Of a stretch of 64,000 bases of DNA, positions 54,081-62,563 are shown one piece after another. The stretch comes from Flavobacteriaceae bacterium GF1. Its GTDB lineage: Bacteria; Bacteroidota; Bacteroidia; Flavobacteriales; Flavobacteriaceae. The stretch covers positions 62,001-126,000 of the forward strand of contig WNKP01000003.1 in NCBI GenBank assembly GCA_009797885.1. The letters are read 5' to 3'. The notes below the pieces were generated by a model. It did no database searches, had not been told where the DNA came from, and worked only from the letters and a program-made list of their open reading frames with translations. Every line of letters starts with the position of its first letter. The stretch's first letter is position 1. The position numbers were made by a program, and so were the translations under genes.

Positions 54081-55964
54081 ATGGCTGAAGAAAAAAAAGC
54101 TGCTGAAGTAGTTGAGGAAACTACAACAGCAACCCAAGAGGCTAACGAAACTACTACGGAAGTTAGCGAAACTGCAGAGACAGTAAAAGAGGAAACCCCA
54201 AAGCAGGACCCCAAAGAGTTTTTAGAAAATTTTGACTGGGACAAGTACGAAGAGGGTATTGAAAAGGTGGATGACAGCAAACTAAGTGAATTCGAGAAAC
54301 TTGTTGCTGAAAACTTTGTGGATACTGCAGATGAGGAAGTGGTTGAAGGAACCGTTGTACACATGACGGACCGCGAAGCCATCATCGATATCAATGCAAA
54401 ATCCGAGGGGGTCATTTCCCTAAATGAATTCCGTTACAACCCAGATTTAAAGGTTGGCGATAAGGTTGAGGTCCTTATTGACATCAGGGAAGATAAAACG
54501 GGCCAATTAGTGCTTTCACACAGAAAAGCCAGGACCATTATGGCTTGGGACCGTGTGAATGCGGCCCATGACAAAGAAGAAATTGTTACTGGTTTTGTAA
54601 AATGTAGGACCAAAGGAGGTATGATTGTGGATGTCTTTGGCATTGAAGCATTCCTTCCTGGTTCCCAGATAGATGTAAAACCAATCCGAGACTATGACCA
54701 GTATGTTGGAAAGACCATGGAATTCAAGGTGGTAAAAATAAACCATGAATTCAAAAATGTGGTAGTTTCCCACAAAGCACTGATCGAGGCCGATATTGAA
54801 GAGCAGAAAAAGGAAATCATCGGTCAATTGGAGAAAGGACAGGTTCTGGAAGGCGTTGTGAAAAACGTTACCTCTTATGGGGTGTTCATTGACCTTGGAG
54901 GGGTTGATGGACTTATCCATATCACGGACCTTTCCTGGAGTCGTATCAACCATCCAAACGAGGTTGTGGAACTCGATCAAAAATTGAATGTTGTAATCCT
55001 GGATTTTGATGATAACAAATCAAGAATCCAACTGGGTCTTAAACAGTTGGAGAAACATCCATGGGATGCCCTTGGGGATAACATCAATATTGGTGACAAA
55101 GTAAAAGGTAAAGTTGTGGTTATTGCCGATTATGGCGCCTTTATTGAAGTTGCCGAAGGGGTGGAAGGATTGATCCATGTATCGGAAATGTCTTGGTCAA
55201 CACATCTAAGATCCGCCCAGGATTTTGTGAGTGTTGGAGATGAAGTAGAGGCCGTTGTCCTTACGTTGGATAGGGAAGAGCGGAAGATGTCATTGGGTAT
55301 TAAGCAATTGACTCCGGATCCATGGACGGACATTACCTCAAAATATCCTGTCGGTTCCAGACACAAAGGTATTGTAAGGAACTTCACCAATTTTGGTGTG
55401 TTTGTTGAAATGGAGGAAGGTATTGACGGTTTGATCTATATTTCCGATCTCTCATGGACCAAAAAGATCAAGCACCCATCCGAGTTTGTAAATGTTAGTG
55501 ACACTTTGGAGGTCGAAGTCCTGGAGTTGGATGTGGAAGGTAGGAAGTTGAGTTTGGGACACAAGCAAACTACTGAAAATCCCTGGGACAAATACGCTAC
55601 CGAATTTGGAGAAGGCACAGTGCATAAAGCCAGTGTAACCGATATCGTGGACAAAGGTGCCACTGTTGTATTGAATGAGGATATTACGGCTTTTGTACCT
55701 TCAAGACATATGGAAAAAGAGGATGGTAACCGAATCAAAAAAGGAGAAGAAGTAGAATTCAAGATTATTGAGTTCAACAAAGACTTCAAACGAGTGGTTG
55801 CCAGCCATACTGCGATTTTCAGGGAGCAGGAAGAACGTAATGTAAGGTCTGCCAAAAAGAAAATGGCAGCTGCAGCAGATGAGGCTGCACCTACGCTAGG
55901 TGATGCCAATGCGCAGTTACAGGCCCTTAAGGATAAGATGGAAGCAGATGCCAAAAAGAAATGA
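54081..55964 (+). CDS. rpsA: 30S ribosomal protein S1
   Basis: RNA-binding protein that helps mRNA enter the ribosome. The 627-residue product starts with an acidic Thr/Glu-rich extension (about 1-80). It then has six S1 (OB-fold) repeats, of which those around GVVKNVTSYGVFIDLGGVDGL, KVVVIADYGAFIEVAEGVEGL and IVRNFTNFGVFVEMEEGIDGL (each with ...HITDLSW or HVSEMSW after) are clearest. The tail is Ala/Lys-rich. The ATG at 54081 is preferred; a GTG nine codons upstream lies within the second leader hairpin. It has a strong promoter and a terminator of its own. Confidence 0.96.
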   Translation: MAEEKKAAEVVEETTTATQEANETTTEVSETAETVKEETPKQDPKEFLENFDWDKYEEGIEKVDDSKLSEFEKLVAENFVDTADEEVVEGTVVHMTDREAIIDINAKSEGVISLNEFRYNPDLKVGDKVEVLIDIREDKTGQLVLSHRKARTIMAWDRVNAAHDKEEIVTGFVKCRTKGGMIVDVFGIEAFLPGSQIDVKPIRDYDQYVGKTMEFKVVKINHEFKNVVVSHKALIEADIEEQKKEIIGQLEKGQVLEGVVKNVTSYGVFIDLGGVDGLIHITDLSWSRINHPNEVVELDQKLNVVILDFDDNKSRIQLGLKQLEKHPWDALGDNINIGDKVKGKVVVIADYGAFIEVAEGVEGLIHVSEMSWSTHLRSAQDFVSVGDEVEAVVLTLDREERKMSLGIKQLTPDPWTDITSKYPVGSRHKGIVRNFTNFGVFVEMEEGIDGLIYISDLSWTKKIKHPSEFVNVSDTLEVEVLELDVEGRKLSLGHKQTTENPWDKYATEFGEGTVHKASVTDIVDKGATVVLNEDITAFVPSRHMEKEDGNRIKKGEEVEFKIIEFNKDFKRVVASHTAIFREQEERNVRSAKKKMAAAADEAAPTLGDANAQLQALKDKMEADAKKK

Positions 55965-55986
55965 TCTCTTTCCTAAGATGTAATGA

Positions 55987-56015
55987 AAAGCCCTTGACCC
56001 GTCAAGGGCTTTTTT
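55987..56015 (+). terminator. Rho-independent terminator of rpsA
   Basis: AAAGCCCTTG pairs with CAAGGGCTTT (55987-55996 with 56003-56012) around a GC-rich loop, followed by a T run. It lies 22 bp after the rpsA stop. Confidence 0.92.
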
Positions 56016-56116
56016 CTTGCACTACACCTGGTTTGATATATGGAACCCAGGACGAGTTCATGAATAATGCTTTTTTTTGGGACAAGGTGGCTTACGTTTT
56101 TTTTCCCCTAATTGCT

Positions 56117-56124
56117 TACTTTTG
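56117..56124 (+). promoter_or_regulatory. Putative -7 promoter element of pyrRB
   Basis: TACTTTTG is an exact -7 match, 27 bp before the pyrR ATG. No clear -33 TTTG is found at 19-22 bp; the nearest lies 37 bp upstream. Confidence 0.45.
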
Positions 56125-56151
56125 TATACCAAACGAGATGTTTGCGCATAC

Positions 56152-56694
56152 ATGAGTCAAAGAATCCTGCTTTCGGCCAAAGAAATCGATATCATTCTTC
56201 ATCGTTTGGCTTGTCAATTGCAGGAAAACCATTTGGATTTTTCGGATACCGTTCTCATAGGAATACAACCCAGGGGCATTTTTCTGGCAGAGAGACTGGC
56301 CAAAATGCTAAGGGAGGATTATCGCATAAAGAATGTCAAACTTGGCTCTTTGGACATTACGTTTTATAGGGATGATTTTAGGCGTGGGGAAAAAACACTC
56401 CAAGCCAACAAGACTAAAATTGACTTTTTGGTCGAAGATAAAAAAGTGGTCTTTGTGGACGATGTACTGTACACTGGGCGAAGTATTCGCGCCGCACTAA
56501 CGGCCATCCAATCTTTTGGAAGACCCCAGGAAATAGAATTGTTGACACTGATTGATAGAAGATTTAGCCGACATTTGCCCATTCAGCCCAATTACAAGGG
56601 AAGGCAGGTCGATGCCATAAACAACGAACGTGTCAATGTAATGTGGAAGGAAAATGATGGGGAAGATGCGGTCTATATAGTTGAAAAGGTATGA
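56152..56694 (+). CDS. pyrR: PyrR, pyrimidine operon regulator/uracil phosphoribosyltransferase
   Basis: A 180-residue phosphoribosyltransferase of the PyrR family, from the ATG at 56152; a longer frame upstream adds 25 residues the family lacks. The PRPP-binding loop is VVFVDDVLYTGRSIRAAL. The N-terminal ILLSAKEIDIILHRLACQL and IGIQPRGIFLAERL are typical, as is VTLID-like LTLIDRRFSRHLPI. PyrR senses UMP and PRPP and attenuates pyr transcripts in Gram-positives; in Bacteroidota the RNA-binding role is less certain. The stop codon overlaps the pyrB start (ATGA), so the two are coupled. Confidence 0.93.
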   Translation: MSQRILLSAKEIDIILHRLACQLQENHLDFSDTVLIGIQPRGIFLAERLAKMLREDYRIKNVKLGSLDITFYRDDFRRGEKTLQANKTKIDFLVEDKKVVFVDDVLYTGRSIRAALTAIQSFGRPQEIELLTLIDRRFSRHLPIQPNYKGRQVDAINNERVNVMWKENDGEDAVYIVEKV

Positions 56695-57617
56695 GTACAC
56701 TGAGCGTGGATCATTTATTGGGAATAAAGTACCTTACCAAAGAGGACATCAATCTCATTTTTGAAACCGCTGATCATTTTAAGGAAGTCATCAATCGATC
56801 CATAAAAAAGGTCCCAACACTTAGGGATATTACCATTGCCAATATTTTCTTTGAAAATTCGACCCGAACAAAACTGTCTTTCGAATTGGCGGAGAAACGG
56901 CTGTCGGCCGATGTGATCAATTTTTCGGCATCACAATCCTCGGTCAAAAAAGGGGAAACGCTCATAGATACCGTTAATAATATCCTGTCCATGAAGGTGG
57001 ATATGGTAGTAATGCGACATCCAAATCCCGGAGCAGGTATTTTTTTGTCCAAGCATGTGGACGCTTCCATTGTGAACGCTGGGGACGGGGCACATGAACA
57101 TCCAACACAAGCATTGTTGGATTCCTATTCCATCCGTGAAAGACTGGGCAATGTGGGCGGCAAAAATGTGGTTATAGTAGGTGATATATTGCATTCCAGG
57201 GTGGCCCTTTCCAATATTTTTGCACTGCAACTCCAAGGGGCAAATGTTAAGGTTTGCGGACCAAAGACCTTATTGCCCAAATATATTGAGTCTTTGGGTG
57301 TGGGCGTGGAGACCAATCTCAAAAGCGCCTTGCAATGGTGCGATGTGGCCAATATGCTACGCGTCCAAAATGAACGTTTGGACGTAAGCTATTTTCCCAC
57401 CACAAGGGAATATACACAGCAGTATGGATTAAATAAAAAACTTCTTCAAGAGCTGGATAGGGAAATTGTAGTAATGCACCCAGGGCCTATAAACAGGGGA
57501 GTTGAAATTACAAGTGATGTGGCAGATTCCGGTCAGTCCATTATTCTGGAACAAGTGGAAAATGGAGTAGCCATAAGAATGGCGGTCATTTATCTTTTGG
57601 CATCAAAAATTAAATAA
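56691..57617 (+). CDS. pyrB: Aspartate carbamoyltransferase catalytic subunit
   Basis: Condenses carbamoyl phosphate and aspartate in the first committed step of pyrimidine synthesis. Conserved sites are ENSTRTKLSFELAEKRL (carbamoyl phosphate binding), GAHEHPTQALLD (His and Gln) and HPGPINRGVEI (aspartate binding). At 308 residues it is complete. No pyrI regulatory subunit is in the window. It starts within the pyrR stop codon. The STAS-like gene follows after a single base. Confidence 0.97.
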   Translation: MSTLSVDHLLGIKYLTKEDINLIFETADHFKEVINRSIKKVPTLRDITIANIFFENSTRTKLSFELAEKRLSADVINFSASQSSVKKGETLIDTVNNILSMKVDMVVMRHPNPGAGIFLSKHVDASIVNAGDGAHEHPTQALLDSYSIRERLGNVGGKNVVIVGDILHSRVALSNIFALQLQGANVKVCGPKTLLPKYIESLGVGVETNLKSALQWCDVANMLRVQNERLDVSYFPTTREYTQQYGLNKKLLQELDREIVVMHPGPINRGVEITSDVADSGQSIILEQVENGVAIRMAVIYLLASKIK

Positions 57618-57618
57618 T

Positions 57619-57951
57619 ATGATTTTCGACAAAAAAGGAACCACGACCACCGTGTTCCAGGAAAATATAGCGTTGACAACATTTCTTCAGAACTTAAATG
57701 CCTCCTATCCCAAATTAAAACATGATAATATCATTATCAATTTATTTTCATTCGATAGCCTTTCCTCAAGTGATATCCTAGAATTTTTAGAACTTTCCAA
57801 TGCCCATAGAAGTTCCGGCAAATCTTTTGTCCTCGTTACCGATAAGGTCCCTTATGACGAGATTCCCGAGGAAATCTGCCTGGTCCCTACCTTACAAGAA
57901 GCAAAAGATATTATTGAGATGGAGGAAATAGAACGGGATTTAGGTTTGTAA
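57619..57951 (+). CDS. Small STAS-like protein upstream of rnz
   Basis: A 110-residue cytoplasmic protein. The order beta-beta-alpha with DNIIINLFSFDSLSSSDILEFLELSNAH followed by KSFVLVTDKVPYDEI and LVPTLQEAKDIIEMEEIE fits a STAS-like fold, similar to the anti-anti-sigma class. The Ser pair in SLSSSD sits where such proteins carry a phosphorylatable Ser, but I cannot show that it is used. In related genomes the gene is often labelled as ribonuclease Z only because of its neighbour. Here it follows pyrB by one base. Confidence 0.65.
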   Translation: MIFDKKGTTTTVFQENIALTTFLQNLNASYPKLKHDNIIINLFSFDSLSSSDILEFLELSNAHRSSGKSFVLVTDKVPYDEIPEEICLVPTLQEAKDIIEMEEIERDLGL

Positions 57952-57972
57952 TAAAAAAGGGAAAATTGAAAA

Positions 57973-58338
57973 TTGGATTTGGACAGATCGAAAAATATAA
58001 TTCAACAAAAAACATTTGCCCTTGCCCTAAAAGTGATTCAATTGGTTAAATACCTTGAAAAGGAAGAAAGGGAATACGTTCTTTCCAAACAGTTGATGCG
58101 CTCAGGGACCGCCGTTGGTGCTTTGGTCAGAGAGGCAGAACACGCAGAAAGTAAAAAAGACTTCATCCATAAAATGTCCATATCGCTAAAAGAAGCCAAT
58201 GAAACCAAGTATTGGCTGGACCTTTTGGCAGAATCCGGATTGGTTGCCCAGGAAGGGTTGGCTCAGCTCCAAAAAGATAGTATAGAAGTAATTAAGATTT
58301 TAGTTTCAATTGTAAAATCGAGTAAAAATAATGTGTGA
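57973..58338 (+). CDS. Four-helix bundle (23S rRNA-intervening-sequence type) protein
   Basis: A 121-residue helical protein of the S23/four-helix-bundle family (FALALKVIQLVKYLEKEE, LSKQLMRSGTAVGALVREAEHA, KMSISLKEANETKYWLDLLAE). The family is often found within rRNA intervening sequences or as an inserted cassette between housekeeping genes. The start is a TTG at 57973 (57979 also possible). It stands between the STAS-like gene and rnz, which are usually adjacent. Its flanks hold AAAATTG repeats and a small palindrome at 58361-58380, which support a mobile origin. Function is unknown. Confidence 0.85.
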   Translation: MDLDRSKNIIQQKTFALALKVIQLVKYLEKEEREYVLSKQLMRSGTAVGALVREAEHAESKKDFIHKMSISLKEANETKYWLDLLAESGLVAQEGLAQLQKDSIEVIKILVSIVKSSKNNV

Positions 58339-58360
58339 ACAATTCGTTATTCTCCACTTT

Positions 58361-58380
58361 CAATTATTAACTATTAATTG
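58361..58380. repeat. Small palindrome at the right edge of the four-helix-bundle gene
   Basis: CAATTA (58361-58366) pairs with TAATTG (58375-58380). Eight bases further out, TTTCAATT (58358-58365) is the reverse complement of AATTGAAA at 57964-57971 on the left side of the gene. The gene is thus bracketed by short inverted repeats. Confidence 0.55.
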
Positions 58381-58389
58381 TGGAACAAA

Positions 58390-59295
58390 GTGAAACTTAC
58401 GATACTAGGCTGTTATTCGGCTACTCCAAGAACAATGACAAATCCAACCTCCCAGATCCTGGAGATAAAAAACCATATGTTTTTGATTGATTGCGGAGAA
58501 GGGACACAAGTTCAACTTCGTAAGGCCAAAATAAAATTTTCACGAATCAATCATATTTTTATTTCCCATTTACACGGCGACCATTTTTTTGGATTGCCGG
58601 GCCTTATCTCTACCTTTAGATTGTTGGGCAGGGAAGGGGAGCTGCACGTTTATGGCCCAAAAGGTATAAAAGAAGCCATAACCCTGTTGTTGAAATTAGG
58701 GGATTCCTGGACCAACTATCCGCTGATTTTCCATGAGTTGGTTTCGAAAGAACAGGAATTGGTCTATGAGGATGAAAAAGTAACCGTAACCACAATCCCA
58801 TTGCAACATCGGGTCTATACCAATGGTTTTTTGTTCAAGGAAAAAAAGGCGTCCAGAACGTTGAATATAGAAGCTGTTTCACGCTATGGCATTGATAAAA
58901 GCCAATTCAACAATATTAAAAATGGAAGGGATATGATTTTGGACGATGGAAAGCTTGTTGAAAACAAAAAGTTGACTTTTGACCCGCCCCCACCAAAAAG
59001 CTATGCCTTTTGCAGTGATACGGCCTATAAGGAGAATATTGTTCCCCAAATTGAAAATGTGGACGTTTTGTACCATGAATCCACTTTTTTGGAATCTGAA
59101 TTGCATTTATGCGCGAAAACCAAACATAGTACGGCCAAACAGGCGGCAGGAATTGCAAAAAAGGCAAATGCAGATACCTTAATACTTGGACATTATTCCA
59201 CAAGGTATAAGTCGTTGGAACTGTTCAGACAGGAAGCAGTTCAAGTTTTTGACAAGGTACTATTGGCAGATGACGGAAAGGTATTTGAATTCTGA
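58390..59295 (+). CDS. rnz: Ribonuclease Z
   Basis: Endonuclease that trims tRNA 3' ends; metallo-beta-lactamase fold. The first zinc site HLHGDH is at about residues 61-66, and the N-terminal LGCYSATPRTMTNPTSQ and LIDCGEGTQVQLRK are typical. The PPPKSYAFCSDTAY part and the LGHYSTRYK His near the end complete the site. I chose the GTG at 58390 (MKLTILGCY, 301 residues); a TTG four codons upstream is also open but lies inside the small palindrome region. The four-helix-bundle gene lies just upstream, and pdxH follows after 39 bp. Confidence 0.94.
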   Translation: MKLTILGCYSATPRTMTNPTSQILEIKNHMFLIDCGEGTQVQLRKAKIKFSRINHIFISHLHGDHFFGLPGLISTFRLLGREGELHVYGPKGIKEAITLLLKLGDSWTNYPLIFHELVSKEQELVYEDEKVTVTTIPLQHRVYTNGFLFKEKKASRTLNIEAVSRYGIDKSQFNNIKNGRDMILDDGKLVENKKLTFDPPPPKSYAFCSDTAYKENIVPQIENVDVLYHESTFLESELHLCAKTKHSTAKQAAGIAKKANADTLILGHYSTRYKSLELFRQEAVQVFDKVLLADDGKVFEF

Positions 59296-59334
59296 ATACT
59301 TTTACTTTTCCCCAGTTTTACGGAACTTTGGATT

Positions 59335-59982
59335 ATGCAAAAGGATTTGAGCAATTACCGAAAAACGTACGAAAAAAGTGAGCTGTCAGAAGAGGCAATC
59401 TCGGATAATCCCCTGGAACTTTTTCAAAAATGGTTTTATGAAGTAGAGGCATCCAATGGTACGGATGAGCCCAATGCCATGACAATCTCCACAATAGGTG
59501 ATGACGGATTTCCCAAAAACCGTGTAGTACTGCTAAAAAAGTACACTTATGAAGGTTTTATTTTTTATACCAATTATTTAAGTGAGAAAGGTAGGGCCAT
59601 TGCGAACGACCCCAGTGTATGTCTTTCCTTTTTTTGGCCCAACTTGGAAAGACAGATCATTATAAAGGGCAAGGCGGAGAAGCTTGCCGAGAACTTGTCT
59701 GATGGTTATTTTGAATCCCGACCGAGGGGAAGCCAATTGGGAGCCATTGTTTCCGAACAGAGCGAACCCATTGCTTCCAGGGCACTTTTGGAACGTCGGT
59801 TAAAGTTGTTGGAATCCGAAATGGAGGGTAAGGAATTGCAACGACCGGATACTTGGGGCGGTTATTTGGTGAGGCCCATTTCCATGGAGTTCTGGCAAGG
59901 AAGACCCAATAGGCTCCACGATAGGATCCGCTATTCCCTTCAAAAGGATTACCATTGGAAAATTGAACGATTACAACCTTAG
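59335..59982 (+). CDS. pdxH: Pyridoxamine 5'-phosphate oxidase
   Basis: FMN enzyme that oxidises pyridoxamine or pyridoxine phosphate to pyridoxal phosphate. The 215-residue chain has NAMTISTIGDDGFPKNRVVLLK (substrate and FMN region), FIFYTNYLSEKGR, LSFFWPNLERQIIIKGKAEKL and the C-terminal GYLVRPISMEFWQGRPNRLHDRIRY, all characteristic. It is complete. The SixA-like gene starts four bases after the stop and ppk1 six bases after that, so the three probably form an operon. Confidence 0.96.
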   Translation: MQKDLSNYRKTYEKSELSEEAISDNPLELFQKWFYEVEASNGTDEPNAMTISTIGDDGFPKNRVVLLKKYTYEGFIFYTNYLSEKGRAIANDPSVCLSFFWPNLERQIIIKGKAEKLAENLSDGYFESRPRGSQLGAIVSEQSEPIASRALLERRLKLLESEMEGKELQRPDTWGGYLVRPISMEFWQGRPNRLHDRIRYSLQKDYHWKIERLQP

Positions 59983-59985
59983 GCA

Positions 59986-60471
59986 ATGAAAAACATCATT
60001 TTTGTTAGACATGGAAAGTCGTCTTGGGACTACCAGGTAGATGACAAGGACAGACCTTTAAAGGAACGTGGTATTCGCGATGCACATTTGGTCGTTGGAG
60101 AGCTCAAGAAACGCAATTTAGATATTGATAAGTGCTTTTCCAGCCCAGCAAATAGGGCGCTGCATACCTGCCTTATTTTTTTGAGGAACCTCCGGTTTGA
60201 TTTTCAAAAGTTCCAGGTGACCGAAGCGCTTTATGATTTTTCGGGGGAGTCCGTATCGGACTTTTTAAAAGGTTTGGGGGACGAAGATTCAACGGTGATG
60301 ATCTTTGGTCATAATTATGCTTTTACCAATCTTGTTAATTTGCTTGGTGATGCCTATATTGACAATCTACCCACTGCCGGTATGGCAATTTTAGAGGTGG
60401 ACGTAGAGCGTTGGAAAGATTTGAAGAAAGGAAAAACAAAAGAATTGGTATTCCCAAAAGAATTGAGATAA
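59986..60471 (+). CDS. SixA-like histidine phosphatase
   Basis: A 161-residue phosphoglycerate-mutase-fold phosphatase. The catalytic RHGKSSW follows IIFVRHG at residues 6-12. The second His is in VMIFGHNYAFTNL, and the Arg in FSSPANRALHTC is normal. The family includes SixA, which dephosphorylates histidine phosphotransfer domains. It is directly followed by ppk1, with which it is often paired in Bacteroidota, so a role in phosphate metabolism is possible. The substrate cannot be told. Confidence 0.9.
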   Translation: MKNIIFVRHGKSSWDYQVDDKDRPLKERGIRDAHLVVGELKKRNLDIDKCFSSPANRALHTCLIFLRNLRFDFQKFQVTEALYDFSGESVSDFLKGLGDEDSTVMIFGHNYAFTNLVNLLGDAYIDNLPTAGMAILEVDVERWKDLKKGKTKELVFPKELR

Positions 60472-60477
60472 AAAGAA

Positions 60478-62559
60478 ATGGCAAAACCCAAAAATGAATA
60501 TGTAAATAGGGAAATAAGTTGGTTGCATTTTAATGATCGGGTCCTTCAAGAAAGTGCGGATAAAAATGTCCCCCTAATAGAGAGACTTCGTTTTTTGGGA
60601 ATCTTCAGTAATAATCTCGATGAGTTTTTTAAAGTTCGTTATGCCACGGTAAAACGTATTGTGGATGCGGGAAAATCCGGGAAGAGTGTTCTTGGGGGGG
60701 AGGTAGCAAAGGATTTACTGGAGGAAATCACCAGAATAGTCATTAAGCAGCAAGCCAAGAGCTTGGCCATACTAACCAAAATTGAACGTGAGCTTGCCAC
60801 CGAAAACATTTTCATTATTGATGAAACCAAAGTTTCGGAAAAACAAGCGCCCTTCATTAAGGATTACTTTTTGCGAAAGGTGAATCCGCAGCTCACCACC
60901 ATTATTTTGAACAACCTTAGAGAGTTCCCATTATTGAAGGATACCGCGGCCTATTTGGCAGTGCGAATGGTGCTCAGCAGGGAAATAGGTTCCTTCCTTA
61001 GAAAACGTAACGAAGTGCAATATGCACTTATTGAAATTCCTAAGGGAATAGACCGGTTTGTGGTATTGCCGGAGGAAGATGGTAAAAATTATATCATCAT
61101 CCTGGATGATGTCATACGCTATTGTTTGGACAGCATCTTTACTATGTTTGAATACCAGGATATTTCGGCACATATGATCAAGATTACCCGTGATGCCGAA
61201 TTGGATATTGACAATGACCTCAGTAAAAGCTTTATCCAGAAAATATCCTCAAGTGTTGAAGGGCGAAAGGTAAGCAACCCGGTACGCTTTGTCTATGACA
61301 AACGAATTAAGATAGATACCCTTCGTTTTCTCAAGGAAAAAATGGACATAGAGGAAACGGATAGTGTAATTCCTGGAGGGCGGTACCATAATAGACGGGA
61401 TTATATGGGATTCCCGAGCCTGGGCAGAACGGATTTGTTATATGATAAGATCGAGCCCCTTCCTATTAAGGGCTTGTCCCTGGAAGGCAGTATCTTTGGG
61501 AAAATAGCCCAAAAGGACTATTTGCAATACGCGCCTTACCATACGTTTGCCTACGTCATCAAGTTTTTGAAGGAAGCAGCCCTAGATCCGTTTGTTAAAT
61601 CGATAAAAATCACGGTCTACCGATTGGCGAAAAACTCCCAGGTAGCGGCGGCCTTGGTAAATGCCGTAAAAAACGGAAAGGAAGTCATTGTTCAAATTGA
61701 GTTACAGGCCCGTTTTGATGAACAGGCAAACATCAAGTATGCCAATAATCTTCAAAAAGAAGGCATAAAATTGATTTTTGGGGTACCAGGGCTAAAGGTC
61801 CACAGTAAGATTTGTTTGGTGGAACGGGAAGAGGGGAATACCATAAAACGATACGGTTTTATCAGTACCGGAAATTTTAATGAGTCCACTGCAAAAATTT
61901 ATACCGATTATACACTTTTTACCGCCCATGATGGCATTTTAAAGGAACTCGACAAAGTGTTTGGCTTTTTTGAGACCACCTATAAAATCAATAAATACAA
62001 GCATTTGGTGGTATCCCCGCACTACACCAAAAATAAGTTTAGTAAACTGATCGATGATGAGATTGCCAACGCGGTCAACGGGAAGGACGCTTTGATCCAG
62101 ATTAAGATGAATAGCTTTACCTCCTACAAAATGGTCGATAAGCTATATGAGGCGAGTAGGGCAGGTGTTAAAGTCCAACTTATCATTAGGGGCATTTGTT
62201 GTTTGGTTCCTGGGGTAGAGGGGATGAGTGACAATATCGAGGTCATTAGTGTGGTCGATAAATTCCTGGAGCATCCAAGGCTGTTCATTTTTGGCAATGC
62301 CGGTAATCCAAAGGTCTATATTTCCTCTGCGGACTGGATGACCCGAAATTTGGATTATCGTGTTGAGGTGGGATGTCCAATTTATGATGAAGGGGTAAAG
62401 CAGGAATTGATCGATACGTTTGAGATTTCCTGGAAGGATAATGTAAAGGCCAGGGTTTTTTCAAAGGTTCAGGACAATGCCTATAAGGATGACGACAAAC
62501 CCCTTGTACGCTCCCAATTCACCACCTACGACTATTATTTAAAAAAGTTGGAAGAATAG
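60478..62559 (+). CDS. ppk1: Polyphosphate kinase 1
   Basis: Reversibly makes inorganic polyphosphate from ATP at the membrane. The N-terminal domain (NREISWLHFNDRVLQES, FSNNLDEFFKVRYATVKR) and the two phospholipase-D-like catalytic domains are present. The autophosphorylated His lies in LKVHSKICLVERE (about His442), and a second conserved His is in FLEHPRLFIFGNAGNPKVYISSADWM. At 693 residues it is complete. It is the last gene of the pdxH-sixA-ppk1 group, with miaE convergent only 4 bp away. Confidence 0.97.
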   Translation: MAKPKNEYVNREISWLHFNDRVLQESADKNVPLIERLRFLGIFSNNLDEFFKVRYATVKRIVDAGKSGKSVLGGEVAKDLLEEITRIVIKQQAKSLAILTKIERELATENIFIIDETKVSEKQAPFIKDYFLRKVNPQLTTIILNNLREFPLLKDTAAYLAVRMVLSREIGSFLRKRNEVQYALIEIPKGIDRFVVLPEEDGKNYIIILDDVIRYCLDSIFTMFEYQDISAHMIKITRDAELDIDNDLSKSFIQKISSSVEGRKVSNPVRFVYDKRIKIDTLRFLKEKMDIEETDSVIPGGRYHNRRDYMGFPSLGRTDLLYDKIEPLPIKGLSLEGSIFGKIAQKDYLQYAPYHTFAYVIKFLKEAALDPFVKSIKITVYRLAKNSQVAAALVNAVKNGKEVIVQIELQARFDEQANIKYANNLQKEGIKLIFGVPGLKVHSKICLVEREEGNTIKRYGFISTGNFNESTAKIYTDYTLFTAHDGILKELDKVFGFFETTYKINKYKHLVVSPHYTKNKFSKLIDDEIANAVNGKDALIQIKMNSFTSYKMVDKLYEASRAGVKVQLIIRGICCLVPGVEGMSDNIEVISVVDKFLEHPRLFIFGNAGNPKVYISSADWMTRNLDYRVEVGCPIYDEGVKQELIDTFEISWKDNVKARVFSKVQDNAYKDDDKPLVRSQFTTYDYYLKKLEE

Positions 62560-62563
62560 GATA

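Noticed and set aside
55961-56155. Short frame after rpsA
   Set aside because: It runs through the rpsA terminator and the pyrR promoter region and has no recognisable features.
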